A stretch of 64,000 nucleotides of DNA from Lachnospiraceae bacterium (GCA_017470935.1 JAFUXG010000006.1:62001-126000), one strand, 5' to 3'; shown: positions 33,693 to 43,049, counted from the stretch's first letter. Numbers and translations: made by a program. Notes: generated by a model from the letters alone, not told the origin.

Positions 33693-33802
33693 ATTTAAAT
33701 AGTAGTATATGCAGAATATAAATCTGGTATTACAGATTTGTGCTTTATATGTTACTTGAATAATGCGTATATCTATATTTTATAAGGAGGATAAGGAAAG
33801 AT

Positions 33803-36055
33803 ATGAGGAAAACAAAATCATTAGCTGCAATTGCGTTATCCATGGCAATGCTGCTAACCATGGTTCCGGTTGTTCCTGCAAAGGCTGCCGTTAAGGTGTC
33901 AAAGGTTGCAGTCGCCAGTGCTACTTCAGGAAGCACAAAAAAGGTTGTTGTTGCTAAGGGTAAGTCAGTTAAGCTTACAACAACAGTGACAGTAAAGCCT
34001 AACAAATCAGCTAACAAAAAGGTATCTTATAAGAGCGCAAATTCGAAGATTGCATCAGTAAGTAGTAAGGGTGTTGTTAAAGGTAAGAAAGCAGGATCAA
34101 CAAAGATCACTGTTACATCAAAGAAGGATAGTAAGAAAAAAGCAGCTATTAAGGTCACCGTTAAGAAAGGTGCGGTGACATCTGTTGCGTTAGATCAGAC
34201 AACAGGTACTATCAATGTGGGTGATACGGTTGCCCTTAAGGCTACAGTTAAGGCAAAGAAGGGTGCTGATAAGACCATAGCCTGGAAATCATCAAGCGAT
34301 GCAGTGGCAACAGTAAGCAGTAAGGGTGTTGTTACAGCAGTAGCTCCAGGCTCTGTAGTTATCACAGCACAGGCTATTGACGGCTCCGGTAAGAAGGCAA
34401 CATATACAGTTACTGTATTACAGCCGGTTAACCTTGCATCTATGGAGGTGCAGAATGCACAGTCACTTGTATTCGCCCTTGATAATCCATGCGCACTTGA
34501 TATGTCTCAGGTTGAGGTCAAGATAAGACAAAATGCAACAGGTACATTTAATAGAAAGCTTACAGTTGATACACTGACTTCTGCTGACAGTGTTAATTAC
34601 AGTCTTGTTATTAATTCAAAGACCAGAATCAATGTTGGGGATTATGTTCAAGTCTCAGTTCCTTCTCTTACTGGTACAGCCAAGACTATTGAGAAGCAGT
34701 ATATGGATCAGATATGTGCATTTACAGAGGATAGTGTTGTTTCTTGGAAAGTTAACGAATATGGTACACGCTCATACTCTTTTGATGAAAGAGGTTATGG
34801 TGCCCTTCAGATTATCGGTCTTCCTGCCGGACTTACAGCTGAGGAAAAGAATGGATCTTTGATTGTAAAAGGTATTCCTACAGCAACAGGAGTAACTAAT
34901 GCAACCTTAACTGCAGTTGATGAGATTGGTAATACACTTACACAGACAGTTAAATTTGTTGTATATAAGAATAGTGTATATGACAATGATGGAAATATTA
35001 CAGAACAGGGAGTACTTGTAGGTGCTGCAACTGAAAAATATGCACTTGCAGCTACAACAGACACTAATAACTTATCATTTAGTTTCAATTCCATATATGG
35101 TGGTAGCAGTAATTACTATTACTCAGTAATCAATGATGCAGCCACAGGTCTTGAGGTTAGCAACAGTAAGGTGACAGGATCTGATGGCAAGGACTTAAAG
35201 CTTGATGGATATATATGTTATAATAACAGCACTTATTATTCAGGTTCAGGTCTTTATTCATATGCAAAGATAACAGCACCGGGTACATATGACATAGTTA
35301 TCCGTGCATATGATAAAAAAGATGTTGACAATTATATAAGTGATTCTAAGAAGTATCCGGTAAATACTATCAAGAAATGTGATGTTACTGTAAGGGTCAA
35401 TGTTGCACAGGGTGTTACTGTTGCAGGTATTGTTAAGGATGCTGCAGGTAATCCGATTCCAAACGCAGACCTTACATTTACTAATAAGAATCGTGCAGAT
35501 AAATATACTACAAGTAGATGGGCATATTCAAGTTCTTCCACGACAGGTGTTGGTGCATACTCTGTTGTACTTTCGCCGGGAACATATGATATTGAGGCAA
35601 GCTATTCTGCAGGAATATCTGACAGCTCAGAGGCAACTAATTATCTGTATAGTCAGGCTCTTACAGAGACAAAATCCGGATTTGATATCGCACTCAACCT
35701 TTACAAGGTGTCTCTTGTAGGTTCGAAGACACAGGTTATTGGTCAGGATGGTAATGAGGATGATGTTACTATGAAGGACGTTGTGGAGAGTCTTTCATGG
35801 AAGAGCAATCATGAATCTGTGGGTTCTGGAGATACCTTATACTTGAAGGCAGGTACATATACATTAGAAGCTGAGGAAATTATTAGAACTACTGATTATA
35901 CAAAGAGTCCTTCAACTACTACATATTCTAAGGCCTACTATACGGCTACAGTTACAATTACTAATGCAGCTGTACAGGTTAGTGTAGAAAAGCCTAGAAT
36001 GGAAGCTCTTAAGAGCTCTTCATCAAATGTTGACAGATATTTATACATTTATTAA
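33803..36055 (+). CDS. Large secreted protein with bacterial Ig-like domains
   Basis: A 750-residue exported protein. A signal peptide ends near PAKAA. Two Big_2-type Ig-like domains follow (residues about 30-115 and 120-210; each ends with VSSKGVV, a GS, and ITV/VITA strands). A putative-Ig stretch with LPAGLTAEEKNGSLIVKGIP lies near residue 335, and a carboxypeptidase-regulatory-like fold with VAGIVKDAAGNPIPNADLTF near 535. No LPXTG, SLH or choline repeats are visible, so the attachment mode is unknown. It is transcribed divergently from an XRE gene and probably has an adhesive or matrix role. Confidence 0.85.
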   Translation: MRKTKSLAAIALSMAMLLTMVPVVPAKAAVKVSKVAVASATSGSTKKVVVAKGKSVKLTTTVTVKPNKSANKKVSYKSANSKIASVSSKGVVKGKKAGSTKITVTSKKDSKKKAAIKVTVKKGAVTSVALDQTTGTINVGDTVALKATVKAKKGADKTIAWKSSSDAVATVSSKGVVTAVAPGSVVITAQAIDGSGKKATYTVTVLQPVNLASMEVQNAQSLVFALDNPCALDMSQVEVKIRQNATGTFNRKLTVDTLTSADSVNYSLVINSKTRINVGDYVQVSVPSLTGTAKTIEKQYMDQICAFTEDSVVSWKVNEYGTRSYSFDERGYGALQIIGLPAGLTAEEKNGSLIVKGIPTATGVTNATLTAVDEIGNTLTQTVKFVVYKNSVYDNDGNITEQGVLVGAATEKYALAATTDTNNLSFSFNSIYGGSSNYYYSVINDAATGLEVSNSKVTGSDGKDLKLDGYICYNNSTYYSGSGLYSYAKITAPGTYDIVIRAYDKKDVDNYISDSKKYPVNTIKKCDVTVRVNVAQGVTVAGIVKDAAGNPIPNADLTFTNKNRADKYTTSRWAYSSSSTTGVGAYSVVLSPGTYDIEASYSAGISDSSEATNYLYSQALTETKSGFDIALNLYKVSLVGSKTQVIGQDGNEDDVTMKDVVESLSWKSNHESVGSGDTLYLKAGTYTLEAEEIIRTTDYTKSPSTTTYSKAYYTATVTITNAAVQVSVEKPRMEALKSSSSNVDRYLYIY

Positions 36056-36173
36056 TTGACAATCTCGAACTGTCAGCAATTTTGAGGAATCTTAAAGCAC
36101 TCCTTAAAAAATAAATGAGAAACTGCAATCCAATCTTTTCTCTCATTGCGCCTGGCTGGCAGTCGATTTTGTA

Positions 36174-36208
36174 GCCCTCATCCGTTTATACGGATGGGGG
36201 CCTTTTTA
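36174..36208 (+). terminator. Terminator after the Ig-like protein gene
   Basis: GCCCTCATCCGT pairs with ACGGATGGGGGC (with G-U pairs) around a TTAT turn, followed by CTTTTT. Confidence 0.85.
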
Positions 36209-36379
36209 AGTAATTAAAAAAGGTGTCATGATTACATATGACTATAGCAAAGCCTTTTGAATTATTACTCATACAAATATTTGAACCAAGGAATAGTGGA
36301 ATTTAAAAATTCATTTTAGGGTTGCAAAAAATAATATTTGTTAGTTGCATTATTACAAAAAATATGATATAAAATAACT

Positions 36380-36458
36380 GAGGAAACTGTTCTCGAACCT
36401 CTTGTCCAGTCTGTTTCAAACTGTTGACTGGTTCTATGGATGGTTTCCTCGATTATTT
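36380..36458 (+). ncRNA. Small structured RNA candidate convergent with a nuclease gene
   Basis: A promoter TTGCAT (36345-36350), 17-base spacer, TATAAA (36368-36373) points to a start near 36380. GAGGAAAC (36380-36387) pairs with GTTTCCTC (36443-36450); CCAGTC/GACTGG (36406-36411, 36426-36431) is extended by GAACC/GGTTC. A GATTATTTT tract ends it. The last bases overlap the 3' end of the minus-strand nuclease gene. It could instead be just a large bidirectional terminator, since the minus strand also runs into T residues. Confidence 0.5.
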
Positions 36459-36932
36459 TCTGTCATAAACTTTTACTATTTCCCTATTTCGTACCAAAAC
36501 AATTTTCCTTACGAAACCAACCTGTGGTGAAGTATATAACCCCATAATCTGCCTATTTATTTCTTCTAAATCCAACGGACAATCCGAAACATCTATAACA
36601 AAGTTATCAGCTTGTTTTCTTTTTTTCGCCATCAATCCCTTGATTAAATATTTTCCGCTTCCAGTAGGTGATTTTAAATCAAATCTTTCACCATCAATCA
36701 GATAATCAGGTGTTTGTATGCCGGGCGGGAACATGATTTGTGGTACAAGTTCAACCTTCTTTCCGTATTTATTAGCAAGCATTTCAGCAATTGCCAGTTC
36801 CGCTTTTGATGGCTCAAGAACAACATGGTGACCATCAACTATATATTTTGTTCCTTTTACAATATATTCCTGTTTCTTGATGACTTGGCCTGTATTCTTT
36901 TGTGTAGCTATCCAATCCTTTGTAATATCCAT
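36453..36932 (-). CDS. CdiA_C-like putative nuclease
   Basis: A 160-residue protein whose C-terminal 100 residues read PDYLIDGERFDLKSPTGSG, KKRKQADNFVIDVSDCPLDL and VRKIVLVRNREIVKVYD. This order (PDYLI-G--FD--SPT, then K--QA---VI, then a last strand) is that of the CdiA C-terminal tRNase family, found as tips of contact-dependent toxins and as stand-alone phage or island proteins. No immunity gene is adjacent. I choose the ATG at 36932 because a good promoter ends only seven bases upstream, which implies a leaderless message; an upstream ATG at 37007 would add 24 hydrophobic residues and has no ribosome site. Confidence 0.7.
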   Translation of the reverse strand: MDITKDWIATQKNTGQVIKKQEYIVKGTKYIVDGHHVVLEPSKAELAIAEMLANKYGKKVELVPQIMFPPGIQTPDYLIDGERFDLKSPTGSGKYLIKGLMAKKRKQADNFVIDVSDCPLDLEEINRQIMGLYTSPQVGFVRKIVLVRNREIVKVYDRK

Positions 36933-36939
36933 GAAAAGT

Positions 36940-36967
36940 AGTATAGCATCTGTTTTTTGTATTTCAA
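36940..36967 (-). promoter_or_regulatory. Promoter giving a probable leaderless transcript
   Basis: On the minus strand TTGAAA (36967-36962), 16-base spacer, TATACT (36945-36940), then seven bases to the ATG at 36932. The start of transcription would coincide with or fall within two bases of the start codon. Confidence 0.55.
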
Positions 36968-37202
36968 TCATATTTGAAAATAAAATGAAAAATGGGTATT
37001 TATTCATTTGTTGAATAAAAGTCTTTATATAAGGCTATATGAAAGCCTGATATATATATATTAATTCACCCTGATATATTGACTTGAAGATACAGTTTGA
37101 TATTGATATAATGAGCAAGTAATATATTAATACATTAACTATTAAGATAGATGTGCCTGGCAGCTGTAGTGGCAGAGACAGGCAAGGAATGGGAGCTTAA
37201 GC

Positions 37203-38096
37203 ATGGAATTACAGCAATTACAATACTTTCTTGTGGCAGCGAGGTACGGACATATTACAAAGGCAGCTAACTCCTTAAGGATAGCACAGCCTGCATTGTC
37301 CCAATCCATCAAGCGTCTAGAGACAGAGCTTAATGTTAAGCTGTTTGAAAGGAGGAAGGGCGGTATTGCCCTTACAAACGCAGGTAAGCTTCTAGAAGAG
37401 GAGATAAAGCCGGTGATGAAGACACTGGATAATCTTCCAAAGAAGCTGGCAGAGGCAGATAAGAAGCAGAAGCAGACGATTCATCTTAACGTGTTAGCCG
37501 CGTCTATTCTTGTGACCAACTGCATAATTTCATATAAGGCAAAGCATCCTGAGATTAATTTTGAATTTGAGCAGAGTCCCAAGGCAGAGGATTATGATCT
37601 ATGTATAACAGCGTCTCTTCCGAAAAATAATACAGCCTCTGATCAGATCACTCTTGAGGAGAAGTTCTTTCTTGCAGTACCTGCCTCCTCTAAGTACGCC
37701 GGATATTCTGGGATAAAGCTGTCGGAGGTGGCTGACGAAGGCTTTATCATGATGGCAGACACCAGACCCATTCGTAATATATGCGACCAGTTCTGTCTTG
37801 AGGCAGGCTTCTCGCCGAACATTGTGTTTGAGAGTATGAATTTCGAGTCTGTCAGAAGCCTTATAAGTGCAGGACTTGGAGTGGGCTTTTGGCCTGAGTA
37901 TTCATGGGAGAGCGCAAAGCCCTCTGAAAATGTTGTTCTGCTTCCCATTGTGGGACAGGAGTGTAAGCGTGATATAATAATTGCCTATGGGCAGCAGACC
38001 TCAGGCAGTAAGATTGTAAGACAGTTCTATGACTTTTTGATAGAGTTTGCAATGGAGTGCAGGGACAGACATAACAGAAGTCTCGGCTCAGCATAA
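37203..38096 (+). CDS. LysR-family transcriptional regulator
   Basis: A 297-residue LysR regulator with an N-terminal winged helix-turn-helix (AANSLRIAQPALSQSIKRLE) and a two-lobe effector domain (LNVLAASILVTNCI start; SLISAGLGVGFWPEYSW near the end). Spaced GGGAGC before the ATG. The leader at 37140-37200 is longer than for most genes here. It is followed by an EcsC-like gene 77 bases on; no divergent partner is present, as the minus-strand nuclease is unrelated to known LysR targets. Confidence 0.92.
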   Translation: MELQQLQYFLVAARYGHITKAANSLRIAQPALSQSIKRLETELNVKLFERRKGGIALTNAGKLLEEEIKPVMKTLDNLPKKLAEADKKQKQTIHLNVLAASILVTNCIISYKAKHPEINFEFEQSPKAEDYDLCITASLPKNNTASDQITLEEKFFLAVPASSKYAGYSGIKLSEVADEGFIMMADTRPIRNICDQFCLEAGFSPNIVFESMNFESVRSLISAGLGVGFWPEYSWESAKPSENVVLLPIVGQECKRDIIIAYGQQTSGSKIVRQFYDFLIEFAMECRDRHNRSLGSA

Positions 38097-38173
38097 TTAG
38101 CAATAGGGGTATATACTTTATTGTGTAGTTCTATAAGGATAGAATAATGAGTTTTGTACAGAGGTATAGTTAG

Positions 38174-38977
38174 ATGAGCTTTTCATGGGAAAATGAATGG
38201 AGATTACAGAATTTAAAGGAGGAATCCTTTCTTACAAAGCACATCATGGATAAGACACCGGGGTGGGTGCGGTTTGTGAGGCGTAAGGTTCCGGCGTCAC
38301 TCAGGCGTACTCTTGAATCTGCATTTGGCAAGGCATTTTTCATGGTGTTCCAGAAGGGGACAGGCATAATTGAAAAGACATATAAGAAGGATGAACAGCG
38401 GCACACTTATAAGACTTCATCGAAGAAGCTAAGAAGAGAGGGCTTTAGTGCAGCGGGAGTAAGGCGGTTTGACAGACAGGCGAAGCGGACAATTGTTAAA
38501 AATTCTATAATCTCACTTTTTGAAGGGCTGGTGCTTGGGCTTGGGGGAATGGGCATTCCTGACATTCCTGTTTTTGTGTCGGTGATGTTAAAGAGCATTT
38601 ATGAGATAGCCATAAGCTTTGGTTTTGATTATACGTCGGATGAGGAGAAGCTTTTCATACTCAATATTATTGATACTGCCTTGAAAAGCGGAGATGAGCT
38701 TAGGGGTAAAAATGAAAAGCTTAACAGGCTTATTGATGCAATGTCAGAAGCAGATGATGAGGATATGGATGAGCATGTGATAAAGCTTATGATCTCCAGA
38801 CAGGTTGATTCATCTGCAGAAGCCTTATCAAAGGAGCTTTTGTATGGAAAGTTTATACAGGGAAAGGCTATAATTGGTATTATTGGGGGTATGAATGACG
38901 TTACATGTCTTAAGAAAATAACAGATTATGCGGTGCTTAAGTATAAGCGGAGGTTTTTGATTAAATATAAGGAATAA
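38174..38977 (+). CDS. EcsC-family protein
   Basis: A 267-residue protein resembling EcsC, a family named from the Bacillus ecs operon, of uncertain function. The core LEGLVLGLGGMGIPDIPVFV-type segment (here FEGLVLGLGGMGIPDIPVFV), the following SIYEIAISFGFDYTSDEEK and KFIQGKAIIGIIGG are typical. The hydrophobic central segment may associate with the membrane. In this window it is not linked to an ecsAB exporter. The ATG follows GAGGTATAG. Confidence 0.85.
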   Translation: MSFSWENEWRLQNLKEESFLTKHIMDKTPGWVRFVRRKVPASLRRTLESAFGKAFFMVFQKGTGIIEKTYKKDEQRHTYKTSSKKLRREGFSAAGVRRFDRQAKRTIVKNSIISLFEGLVLGLGGMGIPDIPVFVSVMLKSIYEIAISFGFDYTSDEEKLFILNIIDTALKSGDELRGKNEKLNRLIDAMSEADDEDMDEHVIKLMISRQVDSSAEALSKELLYGKFIQGKAIIGIIGGMNDVTCLKKITDYAVLKYKRRFLIKYKE

Positions 38978-38997
38978 TGATCAAATATTCACAACAC

Positions 38998-39034
38998 AAT
39001 ATATGTTATTAATGAGTTTCGCAAATGGTTAGGA
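38998..39034 (+). repeat. Dispersed repeat, family 1 (right half)
   Basis: CAATATATGTTATTAATGAG followed by TTTCGCAAATGGTTAGG matches the right half of the copy at 28137-28172. As there, it ends shortly before a GTG start codon (39063). Confidence 0.6.
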
Positions 39035-39062
39035 TTAAAATTAAGTGAGAGGATAAGGGAAA

Positions 39063-39722
39063 GTGAAAAAAGAAGATGAAATAAAAGTAAAAAACGATGA
39101 TAATGTTGGCAATACTGCATTTACGGTTTTATTAGAGGATATGATGACCCTGCGTAATGCCGAGACTAAGGAGCATATATGGTATGTAAAGGAGTATTCC
39201 AGGGTTATTTCCAGGGCTTATGCAAAGCATTTTCCCAGGTCTAGAATGAGTATGCGTAAGCAGGAGCTTATAATAGAGGCGGCAGGTATCCATGATGTGG
39301 GAAAGCTGATCATGCAGGATTGTCTGTTGTATAAGCAGGGAAGAATGTCGGCTTATGAATTGGAATTATATAAAAAGCATACCATAAAAGGCGGACAGAT
39401 AATAAAGTCACTGTCTTCAGGCAGGGACAGGGATTTTGAAAGAATATGTTATAATGTATGTGTGTATCATCATGAAAAGTATGATGGTACTGGCTATCCC
39501 TATGGTCTTAAGGAGGATAAGATACCGATTGAGGCTCAGATAGTGGGGCTGGCAGATATTTACGATACCTTATTAAGGTGCAGGAACAGAGAGTCATTTA
39601 CAAAAGAGAAAGCATACCAGATGATAATGAATGCAGAGTGTGGTCTGATATCTCCAAGACTTACAGAGTGCTTTGAGGCTGTAAGGGATGAGCTTGAAGG
39701 TATTAATTATGTAGTCAGATAA
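39063..39722 (+). CDS. HD-GYP domain protein, probable c-di-GMP phosphodiesterase
   Basis: A 219-residue protein consisting mainly of an HD-GYP domain. Metal-binding motifs are HDVGK (GIHDVGKLIMQD), the histidine of KKHTIKGG, and CVYHHEKYDGTGYPYGLKED; the GYP signature is present as GYP in DGTGYP. IPIEAQIVGLADIYDTLL closes the domain. The start is GTG. No sensor domain is attached. Together with the EAL protein at 31011 it suggests active c-di-GMP turnover. It is 17 bases upstream of the next gene, so probably one operon. Confidence 0.9.
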   Translation: MKKEDEIKVKNDDNVGNTAFTVLLEDMMTLRNAETKEHIWYVKEYSRVISRAYAKHFPRSRMSMRKQELIIEAAGIHDVGKLIMQDCLLYKQGRMSAYELELYKKHTIKGGQIIKSLSSGRDRDFERICYNVCVYHHEKYDGTGYPYGLKEDKIPIEAQIVGLADIYDTLLRCRNRESFTKEKAYQMIMNAECGLISPRLTECFEAVRDELEGINYVVR

Positions 39723-39739
39723 AGAAGAGGGGCGTTGTA

Positions 39740-41833
39740 ATGAATATTGGTTTGTTTACAGACACATATTATCCTGAATTAAATGGAGTTGCCAATTCAG
39801 TGTTTCTGCTGAAAAAGGAGCTGGAAAAGCGGGGGCATAATGTATATGTTATCACTACAAAGACCCCGGGAGCACCTGCTTCAGAAAAGGGTGTTTTCAG
39901 GGTTCCTTCCAGGGCGGTATCATTTGTTCCTGAAAGAAGGCTTGGACTTTTCTATCATCCAAAGATTGCGCTTCAGATACACAAAATGAAGCTTGATATA
40001 ATACACACCAACACAGAATTCGCAATAGGGGTGTTCGGGCGGATAATGGCACATGAGCTGTTTGTGCCTGTGGTGCATACCTATCATACAATTTACGAGG
40101 ATTATGCACACTATCTTAAGCAGTATATATCCAGCGAGAAGAGGGCAAAGCAGTTTGCAAAGATGTACAGCAAGTTCAGTGTAAGAGGGGCTGAGGAGCT
40201 TATAGTGCCTACAGAGAAGGTTGCTGAGCTTATGCGCAGATACAAGGTGAAGCCGGATATAGATGTAATTCCTACAGGAATCGATATCTCCAAGTTCAGG
40301 GACAGGGATAGTGATTCAAATAGGGCAAGGCTTAAGACATCCCTTGGTATTCCTAAGGACAACAAGGTGGTTTTGTATCTTGGAAGAGTTTCTGAGGAGA
40401 AGAACATCGATGAGCTGATGGATTACATGGATGATTATATGGATGAGCATGATGATGTAACATTTCTTGTGGTGGGTGACGGACCCCATAAGAGCACATT
40501 GGAAAAGAAAGCCAAGGGTCTTAAGAATAAGAAACAGATGATATTTGCAGGCTCCAAGCCATGGGATGAGATCAATCATTACTATCAGATCGGGGATGTG
40601 TTTGTATCTGCCTCAACCAGTGAGACCCAGGGACTTACCTATATCGAAGCCCTTGCCTCCGGGGTTCCTGTTGTGGCAAGAAAGGACCCATGTCTTGACG
40701 GAGTGCTTTTCCACGGAGAGAATGGGTACGAATTTGAGGATGAGGAATCATTTATTTCAGGAATCAATGCTGTACTGTTAAATGGGGAGCACATTGATTA
40801 CAGAAAAAGGGCTTTGGAGAGCGTTCAGAAATTCTCCACAGACCAGTTCGCTGCAAAGGTGGAGAATATATACTATCATGTCATAAAGAATCACAGAAAT
40901 ATGCTCATCCGCATGGCCAACAAGGTGGCTGACAAGATAGGCTATGAGCGGACGGGGGTTAAGCCCCTAGGCGGAAACATGGCGGTGGCCCTTGGCAATT
41001 CTGATATGGATGCAAGCAAGATCGCTCTTACCATGAAAAATCTTGACAGGCTATCCTATACTGAAGCAGCAAGGCTTATTGATACGGCACTTGAGAGCGG
41101 CATAACCATGTTCGACCATGCAGCTATATACGGAGATGGCAGATGTGAGGAGCTGTTTGGCCAGGTTATATCCGAGAATAAGGGTATGAGGCAGCGTATG
41201 CGTATCCAGACCAAATGCGGATGCTATCAGGGCTATTACGATCTGTCCGGGGCTCATATACTTTCCTCTGTTGAAGACAGCCTAAGGCGGCTTCAGACAG
41301 ACTGTATAGATGTGCTGCTGCTTGGAAGACCGGATTATCTTATGGATATTAATGAGGTTGCTGAGGCTATATATCAGCTTAAGAAGAGTGGCAAGGTAAG
41401 ACAGTTTGGTCTTTCACATTTTGACGGTGAGCAGATAGAGCTTCTGCTGGCATCCTGCAAGGAAACATTTCTCATTAACAGAATATCCTGCGGGGTTGCC
41501 TCTGGCGCAAAAATAGATGAAGCTTTAAAGCTTGTGAATAAATGTGGTCTATACGGGATCACTGTTCAGGCGACGGATACCCTTCCCACAGAGGAGGTCT
41601 CTCCGGAAACAATAGCTGTGATCAGGAGACTTTCGGAGGAATATAAGGTGTCAGAAAGGGCTATTGCAATGGCATGGAGCCTGCGGCTTCCTGCAATGCT
41701 GCAGGTGGCAGCAGATATTACTGATGCTGATGATATCAATGCAGTCTGTCAGGCGGCGAACATTAACATCACAAGGAAGGAATGGTACGAGATTTTCTTT
41801 ACAATTTCACACAAACATGATAAAGTTTTATAG
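39740..41833 (+). CDS. GT4 glycosyltransferase fused to an aldo/keto reductase domain
   Basis: A 697-residue fusion. Residues 1 to about 395 form a GT4 glycosyltransferase of the diacylglycerol glucosyltransferase-like type: YPELNGVANSVFLLKKELEK at the start, VPTGIDISKF in the middle and ETQGLTYIEALASGVPVVAR near the UDP-sugar site. Residues about 405-690 form an aldo/keto reductase: FDHAAIYGDGRCEELFG supplies Asp and Tyr, IQTKCG the Lys. The position of the catalytic His, normally HRPD, reads LLGRPDYLM, so His is replaced by Gly and activity is doubtful. Such a fusion would put lipid glycosylation and a redox or binding domain in one chain. Confidence 0.9.
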   Translation: MNIGLFTDTYYPELNGVANSVFLLKKELEKRGHNVYVITTKTPGAPASEKGVFRVPSRAVSFVPERRLGLFYHPKIALQIHKMKLDIIHTNTEFAIGVFGRIMAHELFVPVVHTYHTIYEDYAHYLKQYISSEKRAKQFAKMYSKFSVRGAEELIVPTEKVAELMRRYKVKPDIDVIPTGIDISKFRDRDSDSNRARLKTSLGIPKDNKVVLYLGRVSEEKNIDELMDYMDDYMDEHDDVTFLVVGDGPHKSTLEKKAKGLKNKKQMIFAGSKPWDEINHYYQIGDVFVSASTSETQGLTYIEALASGVPVVARKDPCLDGVLFHGENGYEFEDEESFISGINAVLLNGEHIDYRKRALESVQKFSTDQFAAKVENIYYHVIKNHRNMLIRMANKVADKIGYERTGVKPLGGNMAVALGNSDMDASKIALTMKNLDRLSYTEAARLIDTALESGITMFDHAAIYGDGRCEELFGQVISENKGMRQRMRIQTKCGCYQGYYDLSGAHILSSVEDSLRRLQTDCIDVLLLGRPDYLMDINEVAEAIYQLKKSGKVRQFGLSHFDGEQIELLLASCKETFLINRISCGVASGAKIDEALKLVNKCGLYGITVQATDTLPTEEVSPETIAVIRRLSEEYKVSERAIAMAWSLRLPAMLQVAADITDADDINAVCQAANINITRKEWYEIFFTISHKHDKVL

Positions 41834-41877
41834 ATTTTGTTAATATAAGAATGAATAATAAGCATAAGGAGAGAAGG

Positions 41878-43008
41878 ATGAAGAAGTATATAAAGCTTGC
41901 AGCTGCATTTGCCTTCATGGCGGCATTTGCCACAGGCTGCGGAAAAGACTATGTGAAGCTTGGAGAGTACAAGGGCATTGAGGCAGAGAGAGTTGTATGT
42001 GAGATAACAGATGAAGAGCTTGCAGAGGCTGTTGATGGAATGATAGATGATTATGTCACGTATGATGAGGTTACCGGCAGGGCGGCAAAGGAAGGCGATT
42101 CTGTCAATGTTGATTATGTGATAGCAAAGCTGGATGGAGAGGCTTATGAACCGGAGGATGATGATTACTATTCAGGCTATGGTGAGGACGTGGTTATCGG
42201 TGAAGAGTATATATATCCTGAGGTGGAGAAAGCACTTATCGGAATGAATAAGGGCGATAAGAAGACCGTTACTGCAAAGCTTACGGATGATTTTGTGGAT
42301 GATGATATGGCTGGTAAGACAGCAGAGATAGAGGTTACGTTAAATGAAATCTCTGTTGAGAACAGGCCGGATTACAATGATGCATTTGTTAAAGAAAATC
42401 TTGATTACGAGACAACTGCGGAGTATGAGGCAGATTTAAAGGAGCAGCTTCTTAAAGAAAAGGAAGAGGAATATAAGTACGAGACTGTATCGCAGATCAT
42501 GCAGACCATTATTGATAATTCCAAATTCAACGGTTACGATAAGGAAATGTATGCAGACTGTGAGGAGGAATATAATTCAGGCAATGAACAGATGGCTGCC
42601 ATGTATGGAATGGAGCTTTCAGATTATGAGGAATTAGCTGGTATAGATGAGGATACAAGGAAGGAAGATATTCTTTCTATGGTACATGAGCATCAGGTTA
42701 TTGAAGCCATAGCCCAGGCAGAGGGTATTACAGTGGCAGATACTGAGGTTAATGAATTTGTTGAGGGAATATATGAAGACTATCAATACGAATCAGCTGA
42801 TGATTTTATTGAGGACTACGGTATGGAGTATCTGAAGTACTATCTCCTGTCGGATAAGGTGTATGATTTCTTATATGACAATGCCAAGCTGACTGATATT
42901 ACAGAAGAGGAGTATAATGAAAGGCTTGAGGCTGAATATGAAGACTACGAAGAAGATGAAGAAGCAGATGGTGAGGAGATAGAGCTTGAGGAAGAGGATG
43001 AAGAATAA
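41878..43008 (+). CDS. Trigger-factor-like peptidyl-prolyl isomerase lipoprotein
   Basis: A 376-residue exported foldase. The signal peptide ends in the lipobox ATGC, so it is anchored outside the membrane. After a short lead (YKGIEAERV), an FKBP-like domain runs from GDSVNVDYVIAKLDGE to AEIEVTLNEISVE (residues about 70-165), then a helical trigger-factor C-domain, then a very acidic tail (EEDEEADGEEIELEEEDEE). The ribosome-binding domain of real trigger factor is absent. It probably helps fold secreted proteins. ATG 41878 follows AAGGAG. Confidence 0.88.
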   Translation: MKKYIKLAAAFAFMAAFATGCGKDYVKLGEYKGIEAERVVCEITDEELAEAVDGMIDDYVTYDEVTGRAAKEGDSVNVDYVIAKLDGEAYEPEDDDYYSGYGEDVVIGEEYIYPEVEKALIGMNKGDKKTVTAKLTDDFVDDDMAGKTAEIEVTLNEISVENRPDYNDAFVKENLDYETTAEYEADLKEQLLKEKEEEYKYETVSQIMQTIIDNSKFNGYDKEMYADCEEEYNSGNEQMAAMYGMELSDYEELAGIDEDTRKEDILSMVHEHQVIEAIAQAEGITVADTEVNEFVEGIYEDYQYESADDFIEDYGMEYLKYYLLSDKVYDFLYDNAKLTDITEEEYNERLEAEYEDYEEDEEADGEEIELEEEDEE

Positions 43009-43016
43009 GGAAAAGA

Positions 43017-43049
43017 AAAACAGATTAGGCATGCTGCCTAATCTGTTTT
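43017..43049. terminator. Bidirectional terminator containing a stop codon
   Basis: AAAACAGATTAGGC (43017-43030) pairs perfectly with GCCTAATCTGTTTT (43036-43049). The stop codon of the minus-strand YitT gene (43038-43040) lies inside the stem. Both convergent genes likely end here. Confidence 0.85.
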
